A DNA stretch of 64,000 bases, from contig JAQFWX010000001.1 of NCBI GenBank assembly GCA_027605045.1, forward strand, positions 62,001 to 126,000, written 5' to 3'. Position 1 is the first letter of the stretch. Every line of letters begins with the position of its first letter. This DNA is from Phallus indusiatus. Taxonomy: Eukaryota > Basidiomycota > Agaricomycetes > Phallales > Phallaceae. The position numbers and the translations under genes were made by a program. Below, piece by piece: positions 12,349 to 22,191 of this stretch. A model generated the notes under the pieces. It was not told where the DNA came from, made no database searches, and saw only the letters and a list, made by a program, of their open reading frames with translations.

Positions 12349-13417
12349 TCAAACATTTTGCTGCTCCGGCTTGTCATCTCGAATATGCAACGAAACAGGT
12401 TGTTTCACGAGCCGTGGATCTTCGTTCAATTCTTGCCTCTCTCGCTTCAGCTCTCTCTTTGTCCACCTAATCGTGATTATCGTGCAAACGATAGCCCAAA
12501 GCCAGGGAAGACCATATCCAACACCAATTGCTATATCGTCCGTTGTCGTCCAGCTCACCACGATAAACGCTGCACCTGCAATCGTCCCAGTAGCCCCCCA
12601 AAATATAGATAGATCGCGAAGAAGCTTTCTCATGATCGCCGAAGCTTCATACCGAGCGCGCCACTCCTTTCGGAATTCTAAGCCTCCATGGCCGTCTACG
12701 GCGATGATGTCTTCTACTAACGTAAAAGTACCCGGCGGAAGTGGTTCGTTGGCTGGCAAAGAAGAAACGCGGAAAGGAACTCGGATGCGAAGCTCGAAAA
12801 GACCTGTTAAGAATAGAGGGAAACATGCAGTAATCATGACGACAGGAAGCGCCATAGACACAACTGGCGGTGATGCTGGATTGCTGAAGAAAAAAAGGAT
12901 TGACCATTACTTAACGAGGAAGGAAAGGGATATGGAAACGCGTATGCTTACAGGGATGATCCAATAACTAGAGGAACGAAAAACGCGAAGAGTATCAAGC
13001 CTAACATAATCCTGTAAATATAATGTAAGGTCGTTTTGTGTTCACAATGCAAGCTAGCTTAGCAAATACGTACTGCGAAGCGTCAACGCCCCATCTCCCC
13101 GCGCCGATAGGTCTCCATCGTGCGCTCGTTTTCGCCAACCAAAGATACCACATCCTCATGCCGAACCTATATCCAGAAAACGTACCCACTATCGAGGTGA
13201 TGATAGCAAGGTTGGTGGTGATCGACAAGTGTGTGCCCCATCTGAGGGCAAAAAACAAGATGAGTGGCAAAATGCCCGCTTCGATGAAAAAGAGAACGAA
13301 GAAGACTGCAATCTTCTTATGCCGCCTTGGGGTATGTAAAGTATAATTGAGTGGCGGCAAACATTTTTCTTCATTATGCGTGGTTTCTAGAGATGAAGAC
13401 ATTGATTCGACAGCCAT
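12349..13417 (-). CDS. Fungal multi-helix membrane protein, function unknown
   Basis: Three exons: 13417 to about 13070, about 13012-12953 and about 12893 to 12349, joined at a GTACGT donor, TTTACAG and CTTCAG acceptors. The spliced product is about 310 residues with roughly six hydrophobic helices: FFVLFFIEAGILPLILFFAL, NLAIITSIVGTFSG, IMLGLILFAFFVPLVIGSSL, VVMITACFPLFLTGLF, IFWGATGTIAGAAFIVVSW and YGLPWLWAIVCTIITI. The segment between helices 2 and 3 is aromatic and basic (RFGMRMWYLWLAKTSARWRPIG). The tail after helix 6 is charged (KRELKRERQELNEDPR) and probably cytosolic. I recognise a fungal membrane-protein style but not a named family. A perfect CRE-like site lies 85 bases upstream of the start. 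Confidence 0.75.
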
Positions 13418-13501
13418 AGTGGAGGAATATCGACTTTATGGAAGATTTGAGCTGTGTATGTCATACTTAAGAGGTTATTTTTTTTGGGTATGAGCGAAAA
13501 C

Positions 13502-13509
13502 TGACGTCA
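13502..13509. promoter_or_regulatory. CRE/ATF-type palindrome TGACGTCA
   Basis: Perfect 8-base CRE palindrome, 85 bases upstream of the start codon of the minus-strand membrane protein. bZIP ATF/CREB factors bind this core in fungi. The position fits a promoter element; use is inferred only. Confidence 0.5.
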
Positions 13510-13803
13510 TACTATGGTGGATTCGGCTGCGTCGGAAGTAAAACGTTAGGCGCTAGGAGCCTCTTACTCCAATGCAATGTCTTCTTGGCTAGCCTCGCTC
13601 AGCGCTCAGTTTGAAACTGTTTAACTGACCTGAATTTACTAAGCGCGCTGGCGACAATCTATCGTTATTAAGACATTTTATAAAGGATTAAACTAATAGA
13701 CCGACAAGTACATATAACTAATTTGGGACCAAAAAATTCTGTTTTGGAATGTATGTGGATAATAAGTCATTAAGAAAACACGAAAGTTGCTATCGTATCT
13801 TTT

Positions 13804-14417
13804 TCAATGCTGAATTTTGAGTAATGCACTAACAACCTGTGCATACGTCAGCGGCCTTGGACTGGTGGTATTACTATCGTCACCGTGGGAGCACGTTGAA
13901 GTACGCTGTGAATGCGGTGAATGAGAGAGATGAGCCGGAGTGGTGAATGAATATGCCGATAATGGAGGAAAGGAAAATGAGGACTCCATACTTGTCGCAG
14001 GGCTAGGAGGTAACACTTGTTCTACCTCCAAGTTCACGGTGTCTATTGACATGTCGTCGAACTGTTCGTCGTCTGAATTCTCAAAAACCGCCAAAGCGAT
14101 TTCTTCTGCTATTCCGAAGACGTCGAACGTTTCTCCTTGCCCATGGAGACTTGTAAAGTCTTCAATTTGACCAAGAGTACCGGTTTTGAAGTCATAATTG
14201 AATGGGAGAAACATCAAAGAATCGGGTTGTGATCCTATATTATAACAGTCAATCACACAAATATAAACACAGTTCGTATACGACCTTGATGATATTTTGA
14301 AATGACATCTGAGTAGCTTCCGCAGTTGAAGAAGCGATGGTTGAATGGGTGAGCATAAATGTCCAGCGATGAAATTTCAATCAAAGAGATGTCGAGCGAA
14401 GACGTATAAGAATGCAT
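13804..14417 (-). CDS. Small acidic Ser/Thr-rich protein, function unknown
   Basis: Two exons. The first starts at 14417 (MHSYTSSLDISLIEISS) and ends ...SDVISKYHQ; a GTCGTATAC...ATATAG intron (about 14236-14285) leads to GSQPDSLMFLPFNYDFKTG. The product of about 190 residues has an acidic middle (ENSDDEQFDDMSIDTVNLEVEQ) and a Ser/Thr/Pro/His-rich second half, with LTYAQVVSALLKIQH at the end, possibly amphipathic. No catalytic motif, signal peptide or membrane helix. No family recognised. The spliced frame stays open and in phase, which supports a real gene. Confidence 0.55.
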
Positions 14418-14740
14418 GATGAAGATAAACGGATATGGTAAATAGTAATGTCAAATGTCAAGCACTAGTTGGATACGAACTGAATATATCAGCATCCTTC
14501 GATTGTCATTGATTGCTTTCATATTTTTGGTACATGAAGGCGAACAAAAGAACCTAGGCCTGAAGTAAAACTTGCCGGGACGTCTTGTACGAGACAAAGG
14601 ATTACTACACATCTCTGTGAAATGAATCCTCAGAAACAAAGAAGTCAATGACAAAGCCCACTCCACGCTTCCGTCAAATGATGCAATCAATCGATAACCG
14701 GCGACGATCAACCGAGTCAAGAGTTACTTTGTAGTTACCA

Positions 14741-14769
14741 CCTACTAGTCATCGACGATGACTAGTAGG
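14741..14769. repeat. Perfect 29-base palindrome
   Basis: Arm cctactagtcatcg (14741-14754), a single centre base, then its exact reverse complement (14756-14769). Fourteen paired bases with a one-base spacer form a hairpin-prone or dimer-binding site. No gene end or start is adjacent. Confidence 0.9.
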
Positions 14770-14982
14770 TTCATTGCAATGAACCCGCTTGTAAAATCAT
14801 AATCTAATCTCCCCAAGCCAACTTGCAGTCTGTCTTATAAGTATTGTTTGTTTGGATTGTTTCGCTGTCCTGGTTTTCACGGTCATTCAGTACCTAATGC
14901 TCTATAATAACTAATGACCTAACGCCGACCTCATGTTGAGAGTATATACTAAAGGTAGAAGATAACTTTCGGGTATAAATGC

Positions 14983-15045
14983 CCGCGCACGCGTAGGCGC
15001 GCGCACGTGCTCGCCTGTGCCCGTGCGCGCCCGTATGTGCCTGTG
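14983..15045. other. GC-rich alternating tract, Z-DNA-prone
   Basis: About 60 bases of mostly alternating purine and pyrimidine (runs such as gcgcgcgcacgtg and cccgtgcgcgcccg), standing out in AT-rich surroundings. It lies about 140 bases upstream of the TATA box of the outer transposase-like gene. Confidence 0.55.
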
Positions 15046-15180
15046 ATGGACAATAAATATAGCACGCACCAGAAAACCTGATCCAGGGTCAAATAAGCGA
15101 GGATGAGCAGGGCGGGGTCGGGGGCGGGAAAGGCGGGAAAGGCAGATGGGTGAATTTATGGTGCTTTGAGGGTGTTTATG

Positions 15181-15219
15181 TATAAAAGATGCAAATGGAA
15201 AAATGTTTCATCACGTGAT
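15181..15219 (+). promoter_or_regulatory. TATA box and E-box palindrome of the outer transposase-like gene
   Basis: TATAAAAG at 15181-15188 is followed by the perfect palindrome ATCACGTGAT at 15210-15219, which contains a CACGTG E-box. The TATA box lies about 120 bases before the ATG at 15303, good spacing for a fungal core promoter. It argues for 15303 rather than 15203 as the start. Confidence 0.5.
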
Positions 15220-15517
15220 ATCCAAAACAAGCCCAAACAATTTTTTTTCTCCAACCAACCACGACCATTGGGCACCCGACGTCGGGTGGTGGTGCCGTCC
15301 TATGGCGCTGGTGAATGAAGAAGGCTTGTCGGAAGTTTCCGACAGTCTCGAGGGCCTATTGGCTGCAGCAGGAGAAGAAGCTATCCATTTATATCGACAA
15401 AAGGCACGTGTAAAGAAGCATGAAAATTGCGATATTGACAATAGATCCCAGTTCCTGGCTCCAGCCCTTCTCAAGGCCTGTCCAAAAAGGTATTCTATAG
15501 AGAATGCGGCAAGCTGG

Positions 15518-15525
15518 GTTAATTT
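15518..15525 (+). repeat. Target site duplication, left copy
   Basis: GTTAATTT directly before the left terminal repeat, identical to the copy at 22184-22191. Confidence 0.9.
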
Positions 15526-15561
15526 AGGACCCCTGATAGTACTAATAGAGGCCGAATACCA
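15526..15561 (+). repeat. Left terminal inverted repeat
   Basis: 36 bases identical to the reverse complement of 22148-22183. Beyond this the ends diverge but keep short shared words (cccgaaa, ggcc). Confidence 0.95.
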
Positions 15562-15895
15562 AAACCCCTAAATTCCGGCCTTCCAGCCCGAAACGTTTTT
15601 TGCATTTTTGCCTCTTCCAGCCCGAAAAATCGTCCGGCATACCTCATTTTTGACCAAAAAAGCCCGAAATTTTGATTTCGGCCTCCTCGCTGAGCCTGCC
15701 AGCCCGAAATACCATTTCCGGCCTTCGTGAGTGCTGTTTGAGCCCGAAAATACCTCCTATTAGCTCTATTTCGCCAGAAATGCCTTCTATAAGCTTTATT
15801 TTGCCAGAAAATGCCTTCTACTAGCTTTATTTCGGTTTTTGAGTCTTTACAAAGCTGCATATGCATGTATACTTTATATACTAACAGATATCGGT

Positions 15896-18800
15896 TTACA
15901 CTTCGTCATTTCGACTATTTATGATTTTGTATGCCGCTTTAATGGAGTTTTTGGCCTCTTGAAGGGTCGAAAACTGTGTTAATGATTGATTGTCAATCAG
16001 GAGCGCGTCAGATGGACCTAGCTTTCCTATCGCCGCCTTTCCAGCCAAACGGCATAACCAGTATTGTCCTGGAAGATGACAATAATCCTTCACATTCAAG
16101 ACCAAATTTTCCTCCGGGACAATTCGGAAGCTTTCTTGGAACCACTGTTCAAATAGTTGAACAGAGAGGTACGAAACCTTGCCAATCGAGTCACAGTCAG
16201 GGATCCACCCATGTCCGCCATGTTTGCCATTACTTCTGCTATATATAAATATAACTAAAAACATTTATATGTCAGTATGTTCATTGATTTGAACATGGAC
16301 ATACCTTTGGCAATCAACAGCTGCTCTCCCCTCCAGACAATTCCGTAATCATTCGGCCTAAGTGGTCTTATTCCGTTCACTCCGCCATCCCCCAAGTGAT
16401 TCAATAAAGGCAGGTTTTTCTTAGAGAAAGCCGCCATGCGTTTTCGCATTTTCTGAGGTCCAGTATTAACAATCTTATGGATGTATACACAGACCTACAT
16501 AACGCACCTGAGTGGCAAGGACCTTTGTCGCCTGCTCAGCATTTGCTGCATTTCCCGTCCTGATCTCAGGTATTTGCTGAGCATCCTGAGCGTCGGATTT
16601 CCCGTTGCTCTGCCATCTTAATTTGCGCACTGAGCCTGTTCCAATTCCATGTTCTCCTTGCTCACGAATAACTTGCGCAAATCCGCGCATTAACCGCACG
16701 CGTTCAGAGAAATGTTCAGAAGGCTTCGGTGCTGTGAAAGTTTTGGAACCTGTGGCTGCCTGTATCGTTTGGTGTCTTCGACGCATATCGATTAGCGGTT
16801 GATAGTCTGCTCTTCCTGAGATTCTGTATCGGTCCAAGGTAGGTATTGCTTCTCTACCAATTAGAGATGAACGCGCGACTGTACAGGCTTCAATAGCTTC
16901 AACGATCGTCTGAGAATCTTGATGAAGTTCTTCTTCACCATCTTCCGGTAAATTTTGACTTAAAATAACGTCAGAGATGATATTAGTTTTAATCAAGAAG
17001 AAGACATACAGTCTTGTTGCCTCATCCGCTATAGAGACAATGGCTGTTATGACCATGTTATCCATTCGGCTCCGGAGGTCTTTGTTTTTCAGATCCATTT
17101 TTTCCGCCTGGTAAATCATCTTATCCAATGACTCCTCAGAGTCTTCATGTTCATCATCTGATAAATCTGATTCAGGGAGATCTAAGCCTAGGTCCATGCA
17201 CATCTCCTCGAAGCGCCGTTTCTTGTTCACTTCGTTACTTCCTTCTTGTATCCCTTTCTCAGCAGTCTCGAAAAGGGTATGTATGGCGGGAAGCGATGGT
17301 CTAGCGATGAGTGTCGTAGGCCAGACACCAAGATGTACGAACAACGTTTCTGCTTCCCCGAATGCCAGGCGGTTAATTGTTTGAATCTCTTCGTCGCGAG
17401 GATATGTTGACAATGCATTAAGGTCAATGTCACGGGTATCATACCAAGTGTGAAGATAACCGCTAGAACGAACTTTGCCATCGACCTCTGGGGACAGAAG
17501 GATGCTGCGCATAATAATGCTAAGTTTTGGGATACAATAGATGGCATTCAAATAGGTAAAGTCCACGACGTTTTTCCGGATTTCGCCAAAGATATGTTCA
17601 CACATCTCAGTGGAATGGAGCCAAGGTACGAACGGCGCAGGATGACCTTCATTGCTGATATGGTCACGGTGGATGATAATTAAACCAATTAGTCCAAATA
17701 CCACCTTTTTCATAATATCATAGGCTTCTCGAGAGATGAAGTAACGACTTGGTGGATAGCCAGCCCTTTCGAGGAATAACACCCATATTTCGAAGAAATA
17801 ATATGTCCGCAAGACCATTCCGATACGCTCAAGGTGCATGATTTGATGGTTTTGTATGGCATCAACAAGTTCCGCCCACACAAACAGATAGGTTATGTGA
17901 GCGACGGCTTCAGGATGGTTCTTGGCTAAATGTGCCAGCGTATCGGCGTTCATCAGACGTATAGCCGCCGCATCGTCTTGTTTATCGCCTTTATTCACAT
18001 CACTGCTGAAAATTGGACTTTCTTCCTCTTCAGCAATACGATGCAGTAACTCATAAGAAGCATAATAATCGCCCATAACCAAAAACCTTGCTCCGGAAAA
18101 GAGGTTATTCCGTGCTGTTTTACGGCAGTGATTAGAGTCTTGAACAGTCATAAAATGATAGCCCCGTAATATTGGTATGCGAATTTGTATGGGGTTCAAG
18201 CTCGGTGAATGAAGCGGGTGAGGAATAGTGTAAAGTCTATGGGAGTCTGCACGGTTGACAAGAAGGTCTTGGCTCTTCCGTTCAACTTCTGTACCATCAG
18301 AAGCAACTGAAACAACATGGAGATTAGCGTCGTATAGGCCATCCAGGAGCCAGCGCGTCATATCATGAAGTTCGTCATGTCCATTACTATCTCCAATCGG
18401 TTTAGCGGCCAAAACCAGGGGCGGGATTTTTGGGAGTGGGATTTGTAATGCCCATATTCTCAGCTGATTGAAAGGAATTACTTAGCCACAAGGTCATTCA
18501 TAGTATAAACTTTCGTTACCTTGGTGGCTTTTCGTACTTTGCCCTCTTGGATGATCTTTCTCATCTCCTTATCGTCAGCAACAGGGATAGGGTCGCCAAT
18601 GCCGCCAACCAGAAGCCATTGATCGGTCGCTTTGTCAAGATATACTCGCAAGGATGCGAGGAGTTTCGTGTCATCTACCCCAAGACCCAATGGTCCTTGA
18701 TAGTGGAGAGCATGGACATAATTGATGGCCCTAGTAAAAATGGCGGTGTCTCCCCATCTTATAGGAAATCTAGCTTCTTTAGCAGCGTGATGTCTGCCAA

Positions 18801-21747
18801 CAACGTTAATGTAATGACTTCACAGACTTTCATCACACTTACTGGATACTGCGAGGAGACCTGCCTGTAAAATGCTTACGGATTTCCTTGTAGGTTGCCG
18901 GTGAAATAAGATTGGTTAACTTGCAAAAATCATCGAATAGTGGCGGGTATTTCATGTTTTGAAGGCCCACACCTCGACGCTCCTTGTCGGCTTGAATCGT
19001 CATGGCTTTTAAAAGATCTAAGAAAACAGGTTTGGCCTTAAACCGGTTGTCAAGCGCAAGCTTGACAAACCGATTCAAAGTAGTTGCTGCTTCATTCTGG
19101 TACAGCAATAGTATAAGAAATTTGTTTGCAGGTAGTAGACATAAACAACAAACCTTTTGGTTAAAAAGTTCATAAGCGCCATGAGACTTGAGATAAACCG
19201 CAGCCAAATCCTGATTGGTATACTTTTTATTTATATACTTATAACATTCTTCTTCGGGAATATCTTTTGCCAGAGCTGTTTTGAATGCCTTCGAGCGCAA
19301 AATCTTGTCACATTCCTCGCATAGGCCAGAGCGCTTCATCTTCGGCGGCAAGCCATTTTTCATACACTGCACTGCTCGAACACGCGCGGTGAAACGGTCA
19401 TTTTCCCATTGACATGACCTTAACTGCTCTGCATCTACTTTTTGATGCTTCTTGGATGTCAGATCTGCATATGTTTTCCCGTACATCTCCTGAGCTATAA
19501 CCACGGGTGATCTCCCACCTCCTTTGATTGCGCCCGTCCGTGCCAAGTATTGCTCAACTCGTGGTTCGACGTCGGCTGTAATACCCCAGCAAATTTCTTC
19601 AAGTTGTAGGTCATTCTTTTCATTAGGCTCTGGCTTCTCCTGGCTAATTTTTTTTTCTTTGCGCCCCCAGAAAGACCCAAGCGGCTCGGAGCCCCCCCCT
19701 TTGCCCTGACCTTTGCATGCGAGATGGTGCTTGCGAAATTTGGTCAAGTCATACGGGCGATCAACAGGTATCCATTCTCCACATTTGAAATGACGAATGT
19801 ATTTGACATCATCAGACCGAAAGGCAGCGTTGGGGTCAACTTTAAGTGCCCCCTGTTGCCAGCTCTTCTGACGATTCGGGTCAATCTTGAAAGTCCCGTT
19901 GCGATACTTCTCGTTTTGAACTCGAGCATAGATAGCCGAACTACTTTGGCCTTCCGCAGCACCTTTCCTTGAATTTTTCGCTCGGTATTTTGGTGTTCCA
20001 TCTTCATCATCGGACTCTGCTCGCATCCTAGATTGGGACTTCAGACGCTTGTGAGAAGGACTTTGAGTGGGAGTTGATAATTGATGTTTAGAAAACGTTG
20101 GTTGAGAAGATTTGGCATTTGCCGCCGATAAAGTTGACTTTGGGAAAGTTGGGGTGACAGGACGTTGAACGGGTGGTGAAGAATGCTCCAGAGGTACGCT
20201 CTCCAGACCAGACCCAGTGGTTGAATCTGATTCATAATGATATGAGGAATGATCTGATGCATCACTAGGTTCAGAAAGCTTCTGAAAAATGTCCTGAAGA
20301 TCATGTGCCGGGTCCAGCCTTTCGACCTCCATCTCCAGCTCATGTGGTGAAGCTTCACCATTTGGAGTTTCATTAACATCGGCGTTTGATTTGGGATTTG
20401 ATAGGTTGGATGGTGGCAGTACAATGACTGTGCTTGTATCATCTTGGTCAAGCACGACTACGTCATCCTCTTCACAGTACTCGGCGTAACCTGAAGACCA
20501 TCCAGCAGACAATGCTAGAGGAATTCCCTGTTTCAAACAACGTTTGAATTTTGTAGTACATTTTACAGTAAGTAGTATATACCTGCTTTTGTAACTGATA
20601 CAATTTAAAAACTTCCTGAAACCAGGCTAATCGGTGCAGCGCGCGGTCCCGGTGTGACCAAAGCTTGTCTCCATACACGGCATGAGCAATTGCATTGACA
20701 GCACACATTCCACATGAAATTGTGTCTTGCTGTTTACCAATCGCAAGTCCTTTTGAACAATGCCTGAAGTTATCTTGAAAAGCATATTCAATCCACTGAT
20801 CTAATTGGTTTAGAAGCGTTGTTGGTTCGGATGAGGACAGAGAGTCGCCTGTAGGGTTTTAAGTAAGAGCACCTTCTTGATTAGAGTTATCACCAACCAT
20901 AACTAATGGTCCGTTTTTTGAAATCAATGTGAACCGCAATCCAATGATTACGATTCACATTTACTGGAAAATAAAGGTCCGTTCGTTCACATTCTTTTAC
21001 TAGGTTTGCAACTCCTTTTAATACCACACTGCCATAATCACTTCGTGTGTATGCTTTCTCAAGTGCCCATGAAAATGACAGATTCCGAAAAACCAGTCCA
21101 CGGGTTTGGTGGGAAGTGGAAATCAGCCGAGTATCGAGGGCAAGCATCATCGCGTCAATGATCAGGTCATTCACCCATTCATCAGAGAGAAGGAGAGAGT
21201 AGACGAGAGTGCTCTGAGGGCCACTGGACAACCCAGTAGCATCGTTCCAAGGAAAGCTGGCAAGCATCTCTTGAACTTCATCGGCCATTTTCACCACCTC
21301 GGCATTGAACGCGTATTTGGCTTTTTGTAAGTTAGACAGCCAATAAACTGACTTCTGCCATCTCCCCTTGGCTTCATAGATGTCGTGGAGTTTTTCCCAA
21401 AGAGTAAGAACCCATAAAGGCAGTCGAACATCATTCGGTAAGTTGATGGACATCGCGATGTGCTGTTTTTCGAAGTCCTGTACCAGAGCTTTTACGAAGG
21501 GCTTCGGTGGAATCGATTGAAGGGTTGGGGTTTCTGTTGTTGGAGGAAGAGTTGAAAACCAAGACATGGATTGTGAATTGGAAGTGATTTTGCTGATAAA
21601 AGGTAACTTGGTTGTCAGAAGTTCCGTTATAGCAATATCATTGGAGGGAAGGGTATCCAAATAGCCGATGGGAACAGTTAAAAGCGCGTTTTGTGCATCC
21701 TTTGGATCCGGATTATTTGGAGTAGATGATTTTATGGCTTGTGGCAT
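15896..21747 (-). CDS. Transposon protein: Ulp1-like SUMO protease fused to zinc-finger and RNase-H-like transposase
   Basis: Single multi-exon gene starting at 21747 (MPQAIKSSTPNNPDPKDAQN) and ending at 15896 (...AAYKIINSRNDEV). The N-terminal part is a C48/Ulp1 protease: LSDEWVNDLIIDAMML, histidine in VNRNHWIAVHIDF, then across an intron aspartate in ISYGDSL, glutamine and cysteine in KQQDTISCGMCAVNAI. The whole catalytic set is therefore present. A disordered, Ser-rich linker (20536-19950) follows. Next come Cys/His segments KCGEWIPVDRPYDLTKFRKHHLAC and GLCEECDKIL. The large exon 18412-16475 is transposase-like, with first acidic site SVASDGTEVER, second VQDSNHCRKTARNNLFSGAR and glutamate in STEMCEHIFGEIRK. 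Exons at about 16449-16310 and 16240-15896 finish the protein. No stop breaks the assembled frame. Protease action on SUMO is inferred from family. Confidence 0.8.
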
Positions 21748-21881
21748 TGTAATTTTTGTAGAATAGAGATTTAAAGAACTTAGAGATGTGTACTCGATCG
21801 TAAAAAAAAATTCCTCAGAGGCAGTGACCCACAGGGGTCCACGTAACTAAGTTATAGACGCTGCGTGGACTTGCATGTACT

Positions 21882-21955
21882 GGTTGCGGATCGAACCCGC
21901 GAGCCAAAAATTTTCACCTGCTGCAAAACCCACATTACCACTGAGGCATCGAGCC
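21882..21955 (-). ncRNA. tRNA-like sequence (Pol III A and B boxes) in the transposon's right subterminal zone
   Basis: On the minus strand, 74 bases show an A-box-like TGCCTCAGTGG and a perfect B box GGTTCGATCC, with a T-arm that pairs at 4 of 5 positions. The acceptor ends (GGCTCGA / GCAACC) do not pair, so it is not a working tRNA. It is likely tRNA- or SINE-derived, captured by the transposon or acting as a promoter-like element 135 bases upstream of the transposase start. Confidence 0.5.
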
Positions 21956-22147
21956 ACCCGTGCTAAGTCCCACCCAAATATGCCTTATCAAACCCGACCC
22001 GAAACTGGATCCGGCCTAATACCAAATCGGCCTCACGAGCCCACGTCGGCAGATCCGGCTAGGGTCGGAAAATTGGCCAAAATGGGCCTTCGGAGCCCAA
22101 AAAATCCTCCGGCCTCAGCCCATTTTACCCCCCATTTTTGCCCGAAA

Positions 22148-22183
22148 TGGTATTCGGCCTCTATTAGTACTATCAGGGGTCCT
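22148..22183 (-). repeat. Right terminal inverted repeat
   Basis: 36 bases, reverse complement of 15526-15561 without a mismatch. Confidence 0.95.
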
Positions 22184-22191
22184 GTTAATTT
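22184..22191 (+). repeat. Target site duplication, right copy
   Basis: GTTAATTT directly after the right terminal repeat. Confidence 0.9.

Larger units (their letters stand above)
14418..15180. other. Intergenic with palindrome and GC-rich tract
   Basis: No supported coding sequence. It contains a perfect 29-base palindrome (14741-14769), an alternating purine/pyrimidine GC tract (about 14983-15045) and G-rich sequence near 15105-15140. Confidence 0.55.
15526..22183 (-). mobile_element. Complete DNA transposon with a Ulp1-protease/transposase fusion gene
   Basis: 6,658-bp element bounded by 36-base perfect terminal inverted repeats beginning AGGACCCCTGATAGTACT and flanked by a perfect 8-base duplication (GTTAATTT). 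Both subterminal zones repeat GCCCGAAA and GGCCGAA/GGCCT-type words. One minus-strand gene fills most of the interior. An 8-bp duplication is shared by hAT, P-type and KDZ (Kyakuja-Dileera-Zisupton) elements. The transposase motifs look closest to the P/THAP9-like layout, but this is a judgement by eye. Identical termini and duplication suggest a fairly recent insertion. It lies in exon 1 of another transposase-like gene. Confidence 0.9.

Noticed and set aside
21882..21955. A functional tRNA gene
   Set aside because: Acceptor stem does not pair and the anticodon arm is not clear; only the A and B boxes are convincing.
15526..22183. Assigning the inner element to the hAT or KDZ superfamily outright
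   Set aside because: The 8-bp duplication fits several superfamilies, and the motifs seen by eye (QDSNH, RNNL, TEMCEHIFGEIR) do not settle it; left open.
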